Positions 34,288 to 43,649 of a stretch of 64,000 nt of DNA are shown piece after piece. Made by a program: the position numbers and the translations under genes. This stretch comes from Parapedobacter sp037190485 (lineage in GTDB: Bacteria > Bacteroidota > Bacteroidia > Sphingobacteriales > Sphingobacteriaceae): contig JBBCJB010000020.1 in assembly GCA_037190485.1 (NCBI GenBank), forward strand, positions 186,001 to 250,000, written 5' to 3'. The notes below the pieces were generated by a model that was given only the letters and a program-made list of their open reading frames with translations, was not told the DNA's origin and made no database searches. Position 1 is the first letter of the stretch. The number at the start of each line of letters is the position of its first letter.

Positions 34288-35501
34288 TGTTCCGTTCCGA
34301 AAAAAGTCAATTCACCCAGCGCCACATCTGAGTTACCGCCCCAGGTATCCAATGTGCGCCAGCGCCAATAACGGTAGGGTTCGGCTTGCTCCTCCACGTC
34401 AAACTCTTCGCCCGCCCGGGCGTACTCGATGTCTTCCGTCGTTTGTTCGCCAAGGGGCGAACCGGAAGGCTTCACCGAGGTGTACGTACCCACCAATGTC
34501 CACGACTCCCAGCTGCCATCGGGGTTGGGCGCGTTCGATCCCCAAAGCTCGAACACCTTGGGGTGATTGAACCGATACTCATGGTCCAAGCGCGAGTACA
34601 TGAGGAACCGGCTTAATGTGGCCCTCACCCCCATATCGAACGAGAAATGCTGCGGGATGCCCGTTCCGGGCGCCGTATGGAAAATCGTGGTCGCCACCCG
34701 GTCATTCCCGTCCCACAAAACCTCCGGCGTCCGGAAGCCGGAATGTGCCTGCCAGGTATCGTTGGGCAGCCGAAGCTCGGCAAACCGCGATTTGACCATC
34801 ATTTCCTCGAAGACGGGCAGGAACACGCCCGTGAGCGTATCGGATCGGTTGTTCCAACGGTCGGTCACGAAGACGCCGAATTCGCGCTCCTGCGCAGGAA
34901 AGCCCCGCACGTTGAACACCCCCGCCGGCAGCCGGGTATAGAGATTGCGTGCCTCCTGCCAGCGACCGTCGTCGTCTTTGGCGATGACGTGGATCACCAG
35001 CGGCGCTTCGGTTTCATTCTGGAAACGCAGGCGCACGCCACCAAACGTGGCCTCGAGATTGCCCGCTTCGGCCAACAGTTCCATCGTTTTCAGGTAGGGC
35101 GGTGTCAGCGTCGTGACGCTCACCGGGGTCGGATCGGACTCGACCTCGCCCACCCCAACGGCCACCAGGTTTACCGTGTAGTCGCCCGCCGCGGCGAATC
35201 CGTCGACCAAGAGCTCATTGCGGTATACCGAGGCCCGGTTTTCGCGGACACTGCCATCGGCCAATGCGTAGACCGCCTTGACGTAACGCAAATCGCGGCT
35301 ATTCGGCAAGTCGTAGGTAATGATCGCGCCACCGGCGACGCTCCGCACTTCGTAGGACGTAACGGGAGCCGGTTTTTCGCCCCGACGCGACGGGGCGGGT
35401 TCGAGGCTTTGCTCGCAGCCTGCGAAGCCGAAGGCTATACCGGCCATCGCATAAATCAGTTTCTTCAAGTTGTTCATCATCGTTTTATGCTGAATCATCA
35501 T
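34284..35501 (-). CDS. DUF5000/DUF4959-type surface lipoprotein
   Basis: This 405-residue lipoprotein has a signal ending FAGC (Cys29 from the first ATG). Fibronectin-like repeats of the DUF4959 type (about 45-135) and a DUF5126-like part are followed by a discoidin-like DUF5000 domain (about 245-405) with LWDGN, HFSFDMG, RYWRWRTLDTWG and ALGELTFFG. Such proteins follow SusD genes and act as surface glycan-binding proteins. The first ATG, nine bases after the SusD stop, is used; MNNLKK eight residues later is also possible. Confidence 0.85.
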   Translation of the reverse strand: MMIQHKTMMNNLKKLIYAMAGIAFGFAGCEQSLEPAPSRRGEKPAPVTSYEVRSVAGGAIITYDLPNSRDLRYVKAVYALADGSVRENRASVYRNELLVDGFAAAGDYTVNLVAVGVGEVESDPTPVSVTTLTPPYLKTMELLAEAGNLEATFGGVRLRFQNETEAPLVIHVIAKDDDGRWQEARNLYTRLPAGVFNVRGFPAQEREFGVFVTDRWNNRSDTLTGVFLPVFEEMMVKSRFAELRLPNDTWQAHSGFRTPEVLWDGNDRVATTIFHTAPGTGIPQHFSFDMGVRATLSRFLMYSRLDHEYRFNHPKVFELWGSNAPNPDGSWESWTLVGTYTSVKPSGSPLGEQTTEDIEYARAGEEFDVEEQAEPYRYWRWRTLDTWGGNSDVALGELTFFGTEQ

Positions 35502-35510
35502 TGGGATGGG

Positions 35511-37514
35511 TTACCACAACGGCGCTTGCCGCAAATCATCGTTCCGTCGCAATTCATTGATGCTTATGGGCCAGAAATAATCGCGCAACGTGAACGACCG
35601 CGTATACATCACCACACGTCGGTAGTAGGTCTGCGGCGTACCCTGCAAGATATCCCAGCCATAGATCGAGGTATTCAATTCGGTCTGTGCCGTCTTCCAA
35701 CGACGCAAGTCCCAGAATCGTTGCGATTCAAAGGCCAGTTCGATCGTCCGTTCGCGCTGGATGATTTCGCGCAGCCCCTCTTTGGTGTTGGGTTTATTCG
35801 GAAAGATCGAGTAGTCGGACCACGACTCGCGTACGCTGTGCAGCCCCGCCCGCTCACGGATGGCATCGAGGTAGTGGAACACGTCTTCAGATGGTCCATT
35901 CGCCTCATTGAGCGCCTCGGCACAAAGCAAATACAGGTTGCCCAACCGCATCATCGTGAAAGGGTACATATACGGGGTAAAGGCCCCCTGGCTTGCGCCG
36001 ATGACGTTGAAATAGCTGACCAGTTTTTTTGGTGTGTAGCCCGTACCGGAATACTGCGTCGGCGAATTGGTGGCTGCCGTATTGCCACCAGGCAGCGAAC
36101 TGATGGGATAGGCCTGGGCGTCGTCAGTATGGTTGCTCATGAAATACCGGCTGCCGTCAAAAGCAAGCGAACCATAGAAACGGTCTTCACGGTCGAAATG
36201 CAACCCAACCGTGGTATGGCCGGCGATGAGGTTGTATTGGTAGGGCGACTGGCCCAACGGCACTTCCCGCAGCGTGAAGCGGTTCTCGTAATCCCAGGTA
36301 TAGTCTTCTTCGATGGGCACGCCGTTCTTACTGTAGAACTTCATCGCCATGTTCAGCGTAGGGGCCATATACCCCCCAGTGGCGTTGTTGTTGACGCGCT
36401 GTGGGTCCACGCTCCGTGGCATGAACGCCAGTGCCTGCACGCCCGTGCCGGCAGCACTCCGGTTGTTCACCCAGATCTGCTCCGGATTGTCCCGTCGTTC
36501 GGTCACCGCCTGGCGGATGCTCATCTGGTTGATGGTGCTTTGCTGCGGCGGGGTGATCATGTTGGATGGTGCTGTCCATTTATACAACGATTTGCCCACG
36601 GCTTCCGCGCGTTGGATGGCGTCGAGGCACGCCTCGGCCGCCAATTGCCATTTTTCCGGACTGAACGTGGCGCTGAACAACGGCTGGCCCGCCGCATTCA
36701 CGTAATCCGGGTAGTCCGCGTTTCCATTGAACAAGGGGCTGGCAGCCGTCACCAGCATCTCCGCCTTCATCGCGCTGGCTACGATGCGGGTGATCCGTCC
36801 ATTCTCCTCGGCCGGTTGCATCACGTCTTCCAGCAATGCGGGCATGGCCGCGTCGATGGTCTGCACGATATAGGCAAATACCTCGTCCACCGGTTGCCGC
36901 TCGAAATGGACTTTCTCCGGATCCTCGAACGTAGGCGTGTTTTCGTCGACGATCGGTATGGGGCCATAAAGGCGCAGCAAGTAGTAATGGTAGTAGGCTT
37001 TGAGGAAACTCACCTCGGCGGCCCATTGATCCTTTTCCGTTTGCCCCATGTCGGGTACCCCTTGGATGTTCTCGAGAAAAATGTTGCATTCGCGGATACC
37101 GCGCCACAAGGCGATGTTCTCGTGGTTATTGTCGCTATTGAACCCTTGGTTGTTCCCATCCCAAAAGTTGAGCAGGGGGCTATTCACGTTCTGCGCGCCC
37201 ATGGCGATGTACCAGTTCGGCCAACCGGCCTGACCGACACCGCCCTGGTTGAAATTGGTCGTGGAGTTGAGCCAGAACTCGTCGCCCGCCAACAGCGCCG
37301 GATTGGCACGCAGGTCGTAGCCCCGCGGTATCCAGCTGTAGCAAGTGAACAGGTAGCGCTCGGCCATCGTGCGCATCGAAAAAGCCTGCTTGAGTTCGGC
37401 CACATTGTCCGGAACGATGTCCATGTAGTTGTTGCAACTCGCCGCCAGCAGCATGCCGCACAACACGCTTATTTTGATACTGTATTTCATCTTCAATCGT
37501 ATTTTGGTTTCCAT
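35511..37514 (-). CDS. SusD/RagB-family nutrient-binding lipoprotein
   Basis: This is the lipoprotein partner of the STN-containing SusC. The signal ends LAASC (Cys27 from the first ATG, or Cys19 from the ATG at 37490, which may be the true start). The 667-residue protein contains tetratricopeptide-like helices in the first half and the conserved REIIQRERTIELAFESQRFWDLRRW block near residue 590, typical of SusD. It lies 14 bases after the SusC stop. Its length and late insertions resemble the large SusD of FecR-controlled loci. Confidence 0.94.
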   Translation of the reverse strand: METKIRLKMKYSIKISVLCGMLLAASCNNYMDIVPDNVAELKQAFSMRTMAERYLFTCYSWIPRGYDLRANPALLAGDEFWLNSTTNFNQGGVGQAGWPNWYIAMGAQNVNSPLLNFWDGNNQGFNSDNNHENIALWRGIRECNIFLENIQGVPDMGQTEKDQWAAEVSFLKAYYHYYLLRLYGPIPIVDENTPTFEDPEKVHFERQPVDEVFAYIVQTIDAAMPALLEDVMQPAEENGRITRIVASAMKAEMLVTAASPLFNGNADYPDYVNAAGQPLFSATFSPEKWQLAAEACLDAIQRAEAVGKSLYKWTAPSNMITPPQQSTINQMSIRQAVTERRDNPEQIWVNNRSAAGTGVQALAFMPRSVDPQRVNNNATGGYMAPTLNMAMKFYSKNGVPIEEDYTWDYENRFTLREVPLGQSPYQYNLIAGHTTVGLHFDREDRFYGSLAFDGSRYFMSNHTDDAQAYPISSLPGGNTAATNSPTQYSGTGYTPKKLVSYFNVIGASQGAFTPYMYPFTMMRLGNLYLLCAEALNEANGPSEDVFHYLDAIRERAGLHSVRESWSDYSIFPNKPNTKEGLREIIQRERTIELAFESQRFWDLRRWKTAQTELNTSIYGWDILQGTPQTYYRRVVMYTRSFTLRDYFWPISINELRRNDDLRQAPLW

Positions 37515-37528
37515 TGATCCGTTACTGG

Positions 37529-40500
37529 TCAGAGCGTCACTAACACCCCGAGGTTAAATACCCGCTGCAGCGGGTAGCGCAATCCCGCCCCGCCCATCTC
37601 CGGATCCCACAGATCGAAGGCGCTCAACTTGAACAGGTTGGTTCCGCTGGCATAGACACGGAACCGATCCACGCGAAACCGTTGGGTGAAATCGGTGTTC
37701 AACGTATAGGCCAATTCCACTTGCTTGAGCCGCAGGATCGCCCCGTTGCGCATCCACCACGTGCTGGTTTGGGTGTTGTTCGCCAACGGGTTCTGGCTCA
37801 GCCGCGGCCACAGTGCATAGACGTTGCGGTTATCCTCGGACCAATGGCTATCGGCCCAAACCTGCAGCACGGCATTCGGCGATGTCATGCTGCCGAAAGG
37901 CGCCGATCCGCTGTTGTTGGCATCTCCATTGGTCGCGTTGATGTGCAGGGACGTGCGGCCCATCCCCGTGAAGAAGAACGAGCATTCAAACCCCTTGAAG
38001 CCGGAAGTCAGGCCAAAACCGTAATTGATTTGCGGTGTGGTCGGAAAACCGATCGGCACCATATCGTTGGCATTGACCACGCCATCGCCGTTCACATCGA
38101 GGTATTTGATATCGCCGCCCATCACCATCGTACCGAAAGACTGTATCGGGCTGTTGAACACTTCCTCGTCGTCGATGAATAGCCGTTCGGCGAGGTACCC
38201 CCGGCGCTGATTGGCATCGAGTCCAATGAGGCTCAGGTAGGCGTGGTCGTAGTTGGGTTCCTCATAGTATACGTACTCGCCCCGGGCGAACGTAAACGTA
38301 CCCCTGCCCTGGAACCACAGGTTGCTGTTCACGTTGTGGTTGTACACCAGTTCGGCATCGAAGCCCTCGCTCCTGTATTTACCCAGGTTGGCCAGAACGA
38401 CCGCCGACAAGCCCATGCTGGAGGGCAACGCCGCCCGTTCCTGCACCACATTGCTGCGCATTTGCCTGAATACGTCGCCCGTGAAGGTGACCTTGCCGTT
38501 GAACAGCCCCAGATCGATCCCCAAATTGGTCTGTTGGGAAATCTCCCAACTTACATACGGGTTGGCATACCGGTTGATGGATACCCCGTTCCGGTTGTAA
38601 TTCTCGTCCCCTTGGCTCGTACCGAAACTAAAGCGACGCTGGTTGTTATCCAGATTCACCTGGGAAAGATAGAAAAACCGCGTATCGCTGATGTTGTCAT
38701 TGCCCACCAAACCATGCGTCAAGCGCAACCGAGCCGTACTCAACACGTCGCTCAACGGCTCCATGAACGACTCGTTGTGCACGGTCCAGGCAATGCCGGC
38801 AGACGGGAAGAATCCCCACCGATTGTTCCGGGCGAACACCTCCGACCCGTTGTACCCAAAGGTAAACTGGGCGTGGTACCTGTCATCGTACACGTAGGTG
38901 AAGTTTCCGGAAAAGCTGGCATTGCGGAACGGCAGCGTATTGATCACGTTGCCTTCTTGGTCGCGCGGTAGCGTAATCCGATTGCGGAGCGTCGAAATCA
39001 ACATCCCGGTCACGTTGTGCTTATCGTTGAATCGACGGTTGTAATTGATGGCGTTCTCCATGTAGAACAACGATTCCTGCCCCCGGCCGTTGTCGCTGAA
39101 ATCCAGGTATTCGGTGCCACCCAATGGATTGATGTTGAAATAGGTATAGGCCCCGGTACCGGGGTCTATGGATGTAGGCGAGTAATAGAATGGGTTGTAT
39201 TGCCTCCGGTACTCCATGTATGCGCTACGGGAGGCATTGGCAAGCCCACGGTAGCTCAGGCCCTCCACCCATTGCGACAGGTCCTGCCGCAACTCCACCT
39301 GCACCTGCATGTTGCTCTGCGACCATTCGGAATAGCCGCGCACGATCTGCGCATAGGGGTTCAGGTACAGGTTGCCGCTGCCGTCCTCGAAATTGCCGAA
39401 CAGGGGGTGGCTGATGTAGGCCTGTTGCGGCCCGGGTTGGTAGATGGGCTGGAACAGCACCGGATTGGCACGCGTCGCGTTGCGGAACGACGAGCTCCCG
39501 CCTTCCGGCGGGCCGCTGTAGTTGCGGAAATTGACGATCGCACGCACCATCAGCTGTGTCGATTTGGTCACGTTCACATCGATGTTGCTCCGCAGGTTAT
39601 ACACCTTGAAATCGACGTTGTTGTTGAAGTTGTTTATGGGGTTTACACGGATGAGGCCGTTGTCCTGCGTCAGGTTGCCGCTCACCATGTAGGTGGCCGC
39701 CTGGCCTCCGCCCGCAATGCTCAGGTTATAGTTTTGGGTATAGGTGTTCGGTTTGGTCACTTCGCTCAGCCAGTCGACCGCCGGGTACCGGAGTGGATCG
39801 GCCCCCGCCGCCGTCATGGCGATCTTTTCTTCGGGATACAGGGTCTGCGCGAGCGGGTCACGTGTCAGGATCGCCTCGTTGTGCATGCGCATGAACGTGA
39901 CCGGGTCTGCAAGTTGCGGCATCTGCGTCGGGGCGGAAAGCCGTTGTTCCGCACGCAGGGTTATTCGGGGGCGGCCTTCGGTGCCCAGCTTGGTGGTGAC
40001 CAGGATTACGCCGTTGGCTCCGCGTGAGCCGTATACGGCCGATGCCGTGGCGTCGCGCAAGATCGAAAAGCTGGCGATGTCATCTACCGGGATGCGTGCC
40101 AGGTCATCGGCGGTCACCTCCATGTTGTCGATCAGGATCAACGGCCGGGCGTTTACGCCGAACGTACCGACGCCGCGGATAAAGAAGTCGGCGTTGTCCA
40201 GGCCAGGTTCGCCGCTGCGCTGGAATGCGATCATTCCCGCCACGCGTCCCTGCATCGCTCCGGTCAGGTTGCTCATCGGCATGCGCAGTTCCTCCGGGTT
40301 GATGGAGCTTACCGAGCCGATCAGGTCGGTTTTGCGTTGCCGGTTCCCGAACGCGGTTACCACGGTCTCCTCGATCATGAACGCCGATTCCTTGAGGATC
40401 ACGTCAATGACTTCCTTGCCGGCGATGCTCATTTCGACCGTTTCGAAACCAATCATGGTGAACACCAGCACCGACCCGCCCGGCACATTCAGGATGTACC

Positions 40501-41029
40501 GCCCGTTCAGGTCGGTGGTTGTGCCGATGGCTGTCTTTCCTTTTACGTATACGCTCACGCCGCTTAGGATCTTTCCGGTGGTATCGCGCACGATGCCCCT
40601 CACCTGTTGTTCCTGCACCAGCTCGCGCGCCGCCACGTTTGCCGGGGCATGAAACCTGGGCTTCGCGGGCCTGCTCTTGACCACGATGGTATTCTTGTTG
40701 ATGGTATAGGTAACCGGCTGCCCATTGAACACTTCAGCGAGCACCTTTTCCAGGGGCACTTCGTTGAAATCGGCCGTGATGGGCGTCGCTTGGGTCAACG
40801 ACAACGGGTTATACAACACGTTGTACCCACTCGCCTTCCTGATCTGCTGGAGCGCGTGCTCGAACGAACTCTTTTCGAGGCGCAGCGTAATCTGTTGGCC
40901 GAACGTAAAAGCGTTGACTTGCACAACGCCTGCAATGGTAAGCAAGACAATGATTCTCATGACTTTCCATAACATTAAGTCATTACAAAGGCTACGTGCA
41001 TTTTGTAATGCAACATGGATTTTATACAT
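37529..41029 (-). CDS. SusC/RagA-family TonB-dependent receptor with STN signalling domain
   Basis: This 1166-residue outer-membrane transporter has a signal peptide (MRIIVLLTIAGVVQVNA, starting near residue 24), a STN domain (about 45-115, with LRLEKSSFEHALQQI and LEKVLAEVF), and a carboxypeptidase-regulatory-like domain (about 125-205). The plug follows, beginning near residue 225 with the MEVTADDLARIPVDDIASFSIL region, and then a long barrel ending VLVTL. The STN domain allows contact with the FecR protein, so this receptor both imports and signals. Some 140 bases separate it from the fecR stop; a hairpin lies in that gap. Confidence 0.95.
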   Translation of the reverse strand: MYKIHVALQNARSLCNDLMLWKVMRIIVLLTIAGVVQVNAFTFGQQITLRLEKSSFEHALQQIRKASGYNVLYNPLSLTQATPITADFNEVPLEKVLAEVFNGQPVTYTINKNTIVVKSRPAKPRFHAPANVAARELVQEQQVRGIVRDTTGKILSGVSVYVKGKTAIGTTTDLNGRYILNVPGGSVLVFTMIGFETVEMSIAGKEVIDVILKESAFMIEETVVTAFGNRQRKTDLIGSVSSINPEELRMPMSNLTGAMQGRVAGMIAFQRSGEPGLDNADFFIRGVGTFGVNARPLILIDNMEVTADDLARIPVDDIASFSILRDATASAVYGSRGANGVILVTTKLGTEGRPRITLRAEQRLSAPTQMPQLADPVTFMRMHNEAILTRDPLAQTLYPEEKIAMTAAGADPLRYPAVDWLSEVTKPNTYTQNYNLSIAGGGQAATYMVSGNLTQDNGLIRVNPINNFNNNVDFKVYNLRSNIDVNVTKSTQLMVRAIVNFRNYSGPPEGGSSSFRNATRANPVLFQPIYQPGPQQAYISHPLFGNFEDGSGNLYLNPYAQIVRGYSEWSQSNMQVQVELRQDLSQWVEGLSYRGLANASRSAYMEYRRQYNPFYYSPTSIDPGTGAYTYFNINPLGGTEYLDFSDNGRGQESLFYMENAINYNRRFNDKHNVTGMLISTLRNRITLPRDQEGNVINTLPFRNASFSGNFTYVYDDRYHAQFTFGYNGSEVFARNNRWGFFPSAGIAWTVHNESFMEPLSDVLSTARLRLTHGLVGNDNISDTRFFYLSQVNLDNNQRRFSFGTSQGDENYNRNGVSINRYANPYVSWEISQQTNLGIDLGLFNGKVTFTGDVFRQMRSNVVQERAALPSSMGLSAVVLANLGKYRSEGFDAELVYNHNVNSNLWFQGRGTFTFARGEYVYYEEPNYDHAYLSLIGLDANQRRGYLAERLFIDDEEVFNSPIQSFGTMVMGGDIKYLDVNGDGVVNANDMVPIGFPTTPQINYGFGLTSGFKGFECSFFFTGMGRTSLHINATNGDANNSGSAPFGSMTSPNAVLQVWADSHWSEDNRNVYALWPRLSQNPLANNTQTSTWWMRNGAILRLKQVELAYTLNTDFTQRFRVDRFRVYASGTNLFKLSAFDLWDPEMGGAGLRYPLQRVFNLGVLVTL

Positions 41030-41113
41030 TTGGTTCCTTTGGTTTACAATGAATGATTGCGTGATTTATCTAGATCTATGTATTGTTTTGTTGTACGACC
41101 ATTTTTGCATAGA

Positions 41114-41137
41114 CCGGGAGCGTGCCAGCGCTTCCGG
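41114..41137 (-). other. Hairpin between fecR-like gene and SusC
   Basis: Arms CCGGGAGCG and CGCTTCCGG (one G-T pair) close a six-base loop in the 140-base gap. No T-run follows on the minus strand. It could be a partial terminator or a structured leader that lets SusC be expressed separately from the anti-sigma gene. Confidence 0.4.
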
Positions 41138-41169
41138 TTGCTTATTGCGTCGGTTCGTGGTAAATGATC

Positions 41170-42321
41170 CTATTCCATAACCGTGATCCTCCTCCCTTCC
41201 ATACGGAAACGTACGGTGCCTGTCGCTGCCAGCATGTCCAACACCTCCTTTACCTGTTCGTAACGCGACACTGTACCGGTGAATGCTTTGCCCTGCATGC
41301 TTCCTTGGTATGCGATTTCCACATCGTACCATCGGCCAATTTTACGCATCACCTGTTCGACGGGCTCGCCGTCGAACATGAAGTCGCCGCGTTGCCAGGC
41401 CATGACCACTTCCGCGTCGAACGGCTCGCGTCTCACGGCTTGCCGCCGTTTGTCAAAAACGGTCCGCTGCCCGGGTGCCAATTGGTAATCGGCACCATCG
41501 ACGGTTACGCGCACGCCTCCTTGCAACAATGCCGTCTGCACCGTGTGGTCGTCGGGATAAGCCGACACATTGAAACGCGTCCCCAACACCGTAATCTGCT
41601 GACCATTGCCATTGACGATGAACGGCTTATCAGGCATCTTCGCGACCTCCAGGTACGCCTCACCGCTGATTTCCACCACCCGTTCGGCTGCCGAAAACTC
41701 GGCCGGAAAGCGAATGGTGGATGCCGCGTTGAGCCAAACCTTCGTACCGTCGGCCAACACAAGCTGGTATTGCCCGCCCCGCGGTGTGCTCACCGAATGA
41801 ATGGCATTGGCTTCGCCGTGCGGGTTGCCCCCGCGTTGGCTATAGGTGAGCTGTCCATCGGCCAACTTGACGATCGAGACATTGCCCCGTTCAGCAAGCG
41901 CACCGGTCGTCGCTTCGTCCAACACGATCTGCGATCCATCTTCCAGTGTGAGCACGGCCTTGTTGCTCCCGGGCAGGATGGTCTCCTGCCGCATGGCCAG
42001 TGTATTTTCCGGCAGGCTGTACCGATACACGACCAGCGCCACGACCACGGCCACCAGCACCACCGCAGCGGCAAGATACCGCTGCCAGCCTAGTCGCATG
42101 ATTCGCCATCCGCCGCCGCGACCGCCGTACACAGCCGTCATCAGCCGCCTTTTGATGCGCCCTTTGGTATCTTTTTCCCGTCCCATCGCGGTTTCGTCCC
42201 AAGGACCGTCTTGCCATTCAAACGCATCGCGATAGGCCTCGAGCAACCGCATCTCCTCGGGCGAAGATCGGCCTGCAGCGCATTTCTCAAATAGGGCCAT
42301 ATAGGCTTCCTTGGTCATCAT
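41170..42321 (-). CDS. FecR-family anti-sigma factor
   Basis: This 383-residue inner-membrane regulator has a cytoplasmic N-terminus, one transmembrane helix (about 82-100), a periplasmic FecR domain (about 150-250, with VSTPRGGQYQLVLADGTKVWLNAAS) and a C-terminal DUF4974 domain (FDGEPVEQVMRKIGRWYDVEI) that resembles STN. It is expected to bind the ECF sigma factor encoded on the other strand and release it when the STN domain of the SusC receptor signals. Unusually, it is divergent from the sigma gene rather than following it. Confidence 0.94.
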   Translation of the reverse strand: MMTKEAYMALFEKCAAGRSSPEEMRLLEAYRDAFEWQDGPWDETAMGREKDTKGRIKRRLMTAVYGGRGGGWRIMRLGWQRYLAAAVVLVAVVVALVVYRYSLPENTLAMRQETILPGSNKAVLTLEDGSQIVLDEATTGALAERGNVSIVKLADGQLTYSQRGGNPHGEANAIHSVSTPRGGQYQLVLADGTKVWLNAASTIRFPAEFSAAERVVEISGEAYLEVAKMPDKPFIVNGNGQQITVLGTRFNVSAYPDDHTVQTALLQGGVRVTVDGADYQLAPGQRTVFDKRRQAVRREPFDAEVVMAWQRGDFMFDGEPVEQVMRKIGRWYDVEIAYQGSMQGKAFTGTVSRYEQVKEVLDMLAATGTVRFRMEGRRITVME

Positions 42322-42333
42322 AGCAATGGTTTA

Positions 42334-42345
42334 CTACCTAGGTAG
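42334..42345. promoter_or_regulatory. Perfect 12-bp palindrome before the FecR gene
   Basis: CTACCTAGGTAG is a perfect palindrome 13 bases upstream of the fecR-like ATG, within the divergent region shared with the sigma gene. It could be a dimeric regulator site; position relative to the fecR promoter is unknown because no -7 element is visible for that gene. Confidence 0.35.
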
Positions 42346-42387
42346 AGCCCAAATCGGCAAGGCACACACACACTTTTTAATTTTTTT

Positions 42388-42423
42388 TTTGATCCTGTTT
42401 ATCCATGTCGTTTCGTATGTTTG
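42388..42423 (+). promoter_or_regulatory. Sigma-factor gene promoter
   Basis: TATGTTTG (42416-42423) matches TAnnTTTG exactly. TTTG at 42388-42391 lies 24 bases upstream, one base over the usual range. The transcript would carry a leader of about 70 bases. Confidence 0.5.
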
Positions 42424-42498
42424 CGTAATGCGAGGTGAGGCTAGTCTGAAAAACGCTTACGCCCACTGCACCGGCAGACCAATTGACGCGGAGTGATT

Positions 42499-43095
42499 AT
42501 GGCAAACCAACGGGACAGTGATGAATTGTTATGGGACGCTGTCGTGACCGATAGTGACACGGCCTTTTCCGTGTTGTTCGATCGCTATTGGTCGGTCACT
42601 TACAAAACTGCGTTTTCCTACCTCAAGGATCGGGAACAAAGCGAAGAGATCACGCACGATATCTTCTTGAACCTGTGGCAGCGGCGCCATGCCCTATCCA
42701 TCCAATCCTTTTCGGCCTACCTGAGGGCATCGGCTAGGTACCATGTGTACAAACACTTAAAATCCGCCAGGTCCAACATCGTGGATTACACGGATGATTG
42801 GGAAACCATGGGAGGTGCACCATCGGCTGGCAACGACGGCGAGCAACGGATCCTGCAAGCCGAATTCGAGCACGAAGTCGAGGCCTACCTGGTCGATCTG
42901 CCCGCCAGGTGCAGGGAAATATTCCTGCTCAGCCGGCGAGACGACCTATCCAACCAGGAAATTGCCGACCGACTCGGCATTTCCAAGCGAAGCGTGGAAA
43001 ACCAGCTCACCCGTGCCTTGAAGCACCTGCGTGGTCAGCTCAAGACGCTGTGTATCGGCGTGGCCATTACCATCTGTACACTGTTGGCGGGCTAA
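42499..43095 (+). CDS. ECF-type RNA polymerase sigma factor
   Basis: This sigma-70 factor of about 198 residues has region 2 (SVLFDRYWSVTYKTAFSYL and EITHDIFLNLW) and region 4 (LPARCREIFLLSRRDDLSNQEIADRLGISKRSVENQL). A hydrophobic C-terminal tail (CIGVAITICTLLAG) is typical of Bacteroidota FecI-like sigmas. The ATG at 42499 is preceded by GCGGAG; the GTG six bases earlier is less likely. It should direct transcription of the FecR/SusC/SusD locus on the opposite strand when released from the anti-sigma protein. Confidence 0.94.
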   Translation: MANQRDSDELLWDAVVTDSDTAFSVLFDRYWSVTYKTAFSYLKDREQSEEITHDIFLNLWQRRHALSIQSFSAYLRASARYHVYKHLKSARSNIVDYTDDWETMGGAPSAGNDGEQRILQAEFEHEVEAYLVDLPARCREIFLLSRRDDLSNQEIADRLGISKRSVENQLTRALKHLRGQLKTLCIGVAITICTLLAG

Positions 43096-43131
43096 GGAAG
43101 GTATAGGCATGGTTCTTGCGGCGAATCGGGT

Positions 43132-43629
43132 ATGGCGAAGCATCTATACATTATCAGGCATGCGAAATCGGATTGGGGATTCGATATTTCGGATTTTGAC
43201 CGACCGTTAAACGCGCGCGGATTGGCGAATGCGCCGGAAATGGCCAAACGGCTCGCCAAGCATACCGACCAGCCCCAGTTGCTCATCAGTAGCCCTGCCA
43301 AACGGGCCATCACGACCGCGGAACTGTTCGCGGAGCAATTGGGTATCAATTCGAACGCCATCCAGACCGATGAACGGATCTATGAAGCCTCTCCCCTCAC
43401 CTTGATGAAACTCGTGGAGGACCTGGACAACGGATACGACCACATCGCCATTTTTGGCCATAACCCTGGCCTTGGCGCCTTGGCCAATCACCTCGCCGGT
43501 GAAAACAGCCTCGGCCTACCTACCTGTGCCGTCGTACACCTGCGATTCGACGACGCTACGGGGTGGCCGATGGTACACGGAGGCACCGGAACCGTGGCTT
43601 GGTATGGCTATCCAAAGGACGGCGAGTAA
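43132..43629 (+). CDS. Histidine phosphatase, SixA type
   Basis: This 165-residue phosphoglycerate-mutase-like phosphatase is of the SixA subgroup, which in E. coli dephosphorylates phosphohistidine in HPt domains. The RHAKSD motif near residue 9 carries the catalytic His, SSPAKRAITTAELF the second arginine, and IFGHNPGLG the second catalytic His. The protein has no signal peptide. It starts 36 bases after the sigma gene and may be read from the same transcript, although a functional link is not evident. Confidence 0.88.
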   Translation: MAKHLYIIRHAKSDWGFDISDFDRPLNARGLANAPEMAKRLAKHTDQPQLLISSPAKRAITTAELFAEQLGINSNAIQTDERIYEASPLTLMKLVEDLDNGYDHIAIFGHNPGLGALANHLAGENSLGLPTCAVVHLRFDDATGWPMVHGGTGTVAWYGYPKDGE

Positions 43630-43649
43630 CGCCTCGACAGCATCGAATC

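Noticed and set aside
34647..37517. Very long plus-strand open frame (956 codons)
   Set aside because: It lies exactly opposite the SusD and DUF5000-type genes and has Arg/His-rich, low-complexity composition typical of a GC-rich antisense frame.
42311..42496. Possible 61-residue membrane peptide in the sigma/FecR gap
   Set aside because: It begins inside fecR, overlaps the promoter elements, and its hydrophobic part is encoded by a poly-T run.
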